The position numbers and the translations under genes were made by a program. This document shows, one piece after another, positions 62,932 through 64,000 of a DNA stretch of 64,000 nucleotides. The notes under the pieces were generated by a model. That model was given only the letters and a program-made list of their open reading frames with translations. It did not search any database and was not told the DNA's origin. Position 1 is the first letter of the stretch. Every line of letters starts with the position of its first letter. The DNA is from an uncultured Gemmatimonadota bacterium (GTDB taxonomy: Bacteria > Gemmatimonadota > Gemmatimonadetes > Gemmatimonadales > Gemmatimonadaceae): assembly GCA_946480295.1 (NCBI GenBank), contig CAMLIT010000001.1, positions 62,001 to 126,000 on the forward strand. The letters run 5' to 3'.

Positions 62932-63480
62932 CTAGGCCACGTGCTCCGCGCCGGCGCGCGGGACCTTCGCGCAGCGTTCCAGCAGCGACACGACTTCCTC
63001 CAGCGTGCTGATGCCGCCGTCGCGCGCGTACCAGCGCCGGACCTCCCGGTAGCGCTCGGCCTTGTCCAGCGCCTGCCCGGGCCCCAACACCCAGCGTTGC
63101 AGCTCGGTCGGCCGTGGTCCCCACCAGCCGCGCTCCCGGAACTGCTCGTCGAACACGATGACCAGCGGGATCGATCGCGACGTTCCGGTGAGGTGCGCGT
63201 CCATGATGTCCGGATTGGCGTCGCGCGCGAGGAGTCGGAGATCCAGGGCGTCGGAGAGCGACGCCAGCCGCGCGACGACGGGGACGGTGTTCACCGCGTC
63301 GCCGCACCAGTCCTCGCTCAGGACGAGCAGATGGAAGCGCTCGCCGAGCGCCGCCACGCGCTCGAGAAATCGCTCGGCCACCCGGGCCCGCTGATGCACG
63401 GCGCGCCAGAGGTCCGCGTTCTTCTCGACCGTCGCGAGGAACTGCTCGAAGGTGACGGCACTCTCGTATCGCTGTCGCAT
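62932..63480 (-). CDS. Thioredoxin-like protein with a single active-site Cys
   Basis: A 182-residue protein. The motif VLSEDWCGDAVNTVP (W58-C59) and ARDANPDIMDAHL plus SIPLVIVFDEQ are of the thioredoxin-like group where WCGDA replaces WCGPC. The resolving Cys is missing, so it may be a mono-thiol or non-redox protein. No signal peptide is seen. Confidence 0.85.
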   Translation of the reverse strand: MRQRYESAVTFEQFLATVEKNADLWRAVHQRARVAERFLERVAALGERFHLLVLSEDWCGDAVNTVPVVARLASLSDALDLRLLARDANPDIMDAHLTGTSRSIPLVIVFDEQFRERGWWGPRPTELQRWVLGPGQALDKAERYREVRRWYARDGGISTLEEVVSLLERCAKVPRAGAEHVA

Positions 63481-63747
63481 GGAGGTCGGGACTGATGCCC
63501 CGAAGCGTCGCGGGTCGCCACGCCGCGACGGGCGTGGAGGAACCCTCGACGGCCCCTGGGCGTACACATCGATTGGTGCCGCGGTCCGGCGGCGCGAGCC
63601 GCCATGCGTGTCTCTTGCAGGCGTCGGACCGGGTGAACCGGCGTGACGGAGGACTCGATGCCGCCCGCCGGGTCGCGGAACCGGACTTGCGCGCCGCCGC
63701 CACGCGGATCGCGGCCTGATCGACCACACTCGACGGAGGAGGCCGGG

Positions 63748-64000
63748 TTGAGTCCTCGTTTGGCCCTCGGCACGCAGACGACGGAGCTGCGGGACGGTGA
63801 CACGCTCGTCGGCGGCGGCGCGCAGGCGAACTGGCGCGTCCAGAACGTCGACCTCATGGCGCGCCACTTCATCGTGACGGTCGCCGGCGACACCGCGACC
63901 GTGCGCCCCGCCTCGGAAGAGGCGGTCGTCGCGGTGGATGGCGACCAGGTGTTCGACGACGGCCGGGCGCTGGCCGACGGCAGCCGCATCGAGGCGGGCA
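63748..64000 (+). CDS. FHA-domain protein, 3' end outside the window
   Basis: The TTG at 63748 follows a strong GGAGGAGG (4-5 bases spacing). The visible 84 residues contain an FHA-like beta-sandwich: TELRDGDTLVGGGAQANWRV, ARHFIVTVAGDTATVRPA, VVAVDGDQVFDDGRALADGS. FHA domains bind phosphothreonine. The remaining domains are beyond the window. Confidence 0.75.
   Translation, partial: MSPRLALGTQTTELRDGDTLVGGGAQANWRVQNVDLMARHFIVTVAGDTATVRPASEEAVVAVDGDQVFDDGRALADGSRIEAG

Noticed and set aside
1..64000. tRNA, rRNA, tmRNA or CRISPR
   Set aside because: I looked for T-loop and CCA patterns, rRNA cores and regularly spaced repeats and found none; a covariance search would be decisive.

Overview
The window is bacterial chromosome of very high GC content (roughly 70% by eye). 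It is densely packed with chromosomal-type genes and shows no phage, integrase or transposase. The mix best fits a soil or plant-associated member of Gemmatimonadota: a DUF5916 outer-membrane protein, many exported glycoside hydrolases, PDZ and beta-propeller envelope proteins, and intergenic GGGACGA heptamer arrays. That placement is an inference from gene content and style, not from a marker gene. I recognise no rRNA, tRNA or CRISPR.

Layout. 1-7.8 kb: end of a cupin gene, then a DUF5916 outer-membrane protein translationally coupled to a GH2 beta-galactosidase (minus strand), then a small membrane protein and a lipoprotein amidohydrolase (plus). 7.8-12.9 kb: minus-strand envelope and metabolic genes (L,D-transpeptidase, a flavin-barrel/UbiA prenyltransferase fusion, a YncE-like beta-propeller, DUF1697). 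13-27.5 kb: further polysaccharide enzymes (a lipoprotein cellobiose-2-epimerase-like protein, GH26, GH9, GH31) mixed with a cysteine synthase, a TSUP transporter, a PAP2 phosphatase, a 1,002-residue PLD-like exported protein and a DMT transporter. 27.6-39 kb: an IorA/IorB-type molybdenum oxidoreductase pair, aldo/keto reductase, VOC protein, a VKOR + DUF929 disulfide pair, an M48 protease fused to a membrane and propeller-like region, a hydrolase, and an acyl-CoA dehydrogenase divergent from a TetR regulator with two visible operators.

39-48 kb: PEP carboxylase, an Ldh_2-type dehydrogenase, a Gfo/Idh/MocA oxidoreductase, a repeat-filled gap, an alpha/beta hydrolase, a matrixin-type protease and a thioredoxin-reductase-like flavoprotein. 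48-51 kb: an ECF sigma / anti-sigma / double-PDZ operon. 51-64 kb: a serine hydrolase with a basic tail, DUF2156, MIP18/DUF59, RNase D, AI-2E transporter, PLP enzyme, thioesterase, hydrolase, ICMT-like methyltransferase, 7Fe ferredoxin, YhbY, M23 lipoprotein, a 1.1-kb repeat-rich gap, a mini membrane protein, a thioredoxin-like protein and a truncated FHA gene.

The carbohydrate enzymes together suggest exported degradation of plant hemicellulose (mannan, xyloglucan and beta-glucan). The most unusual non-coding signals are: large palindromes joined to GGGACGA heptamer arrays in gene gaps; a short word (CTCGTCAGGC, and a variant CTCGTTTGGC) that recurs far more often than base composition predicts, on both strands and in any reading frame; and paired TetR operators.
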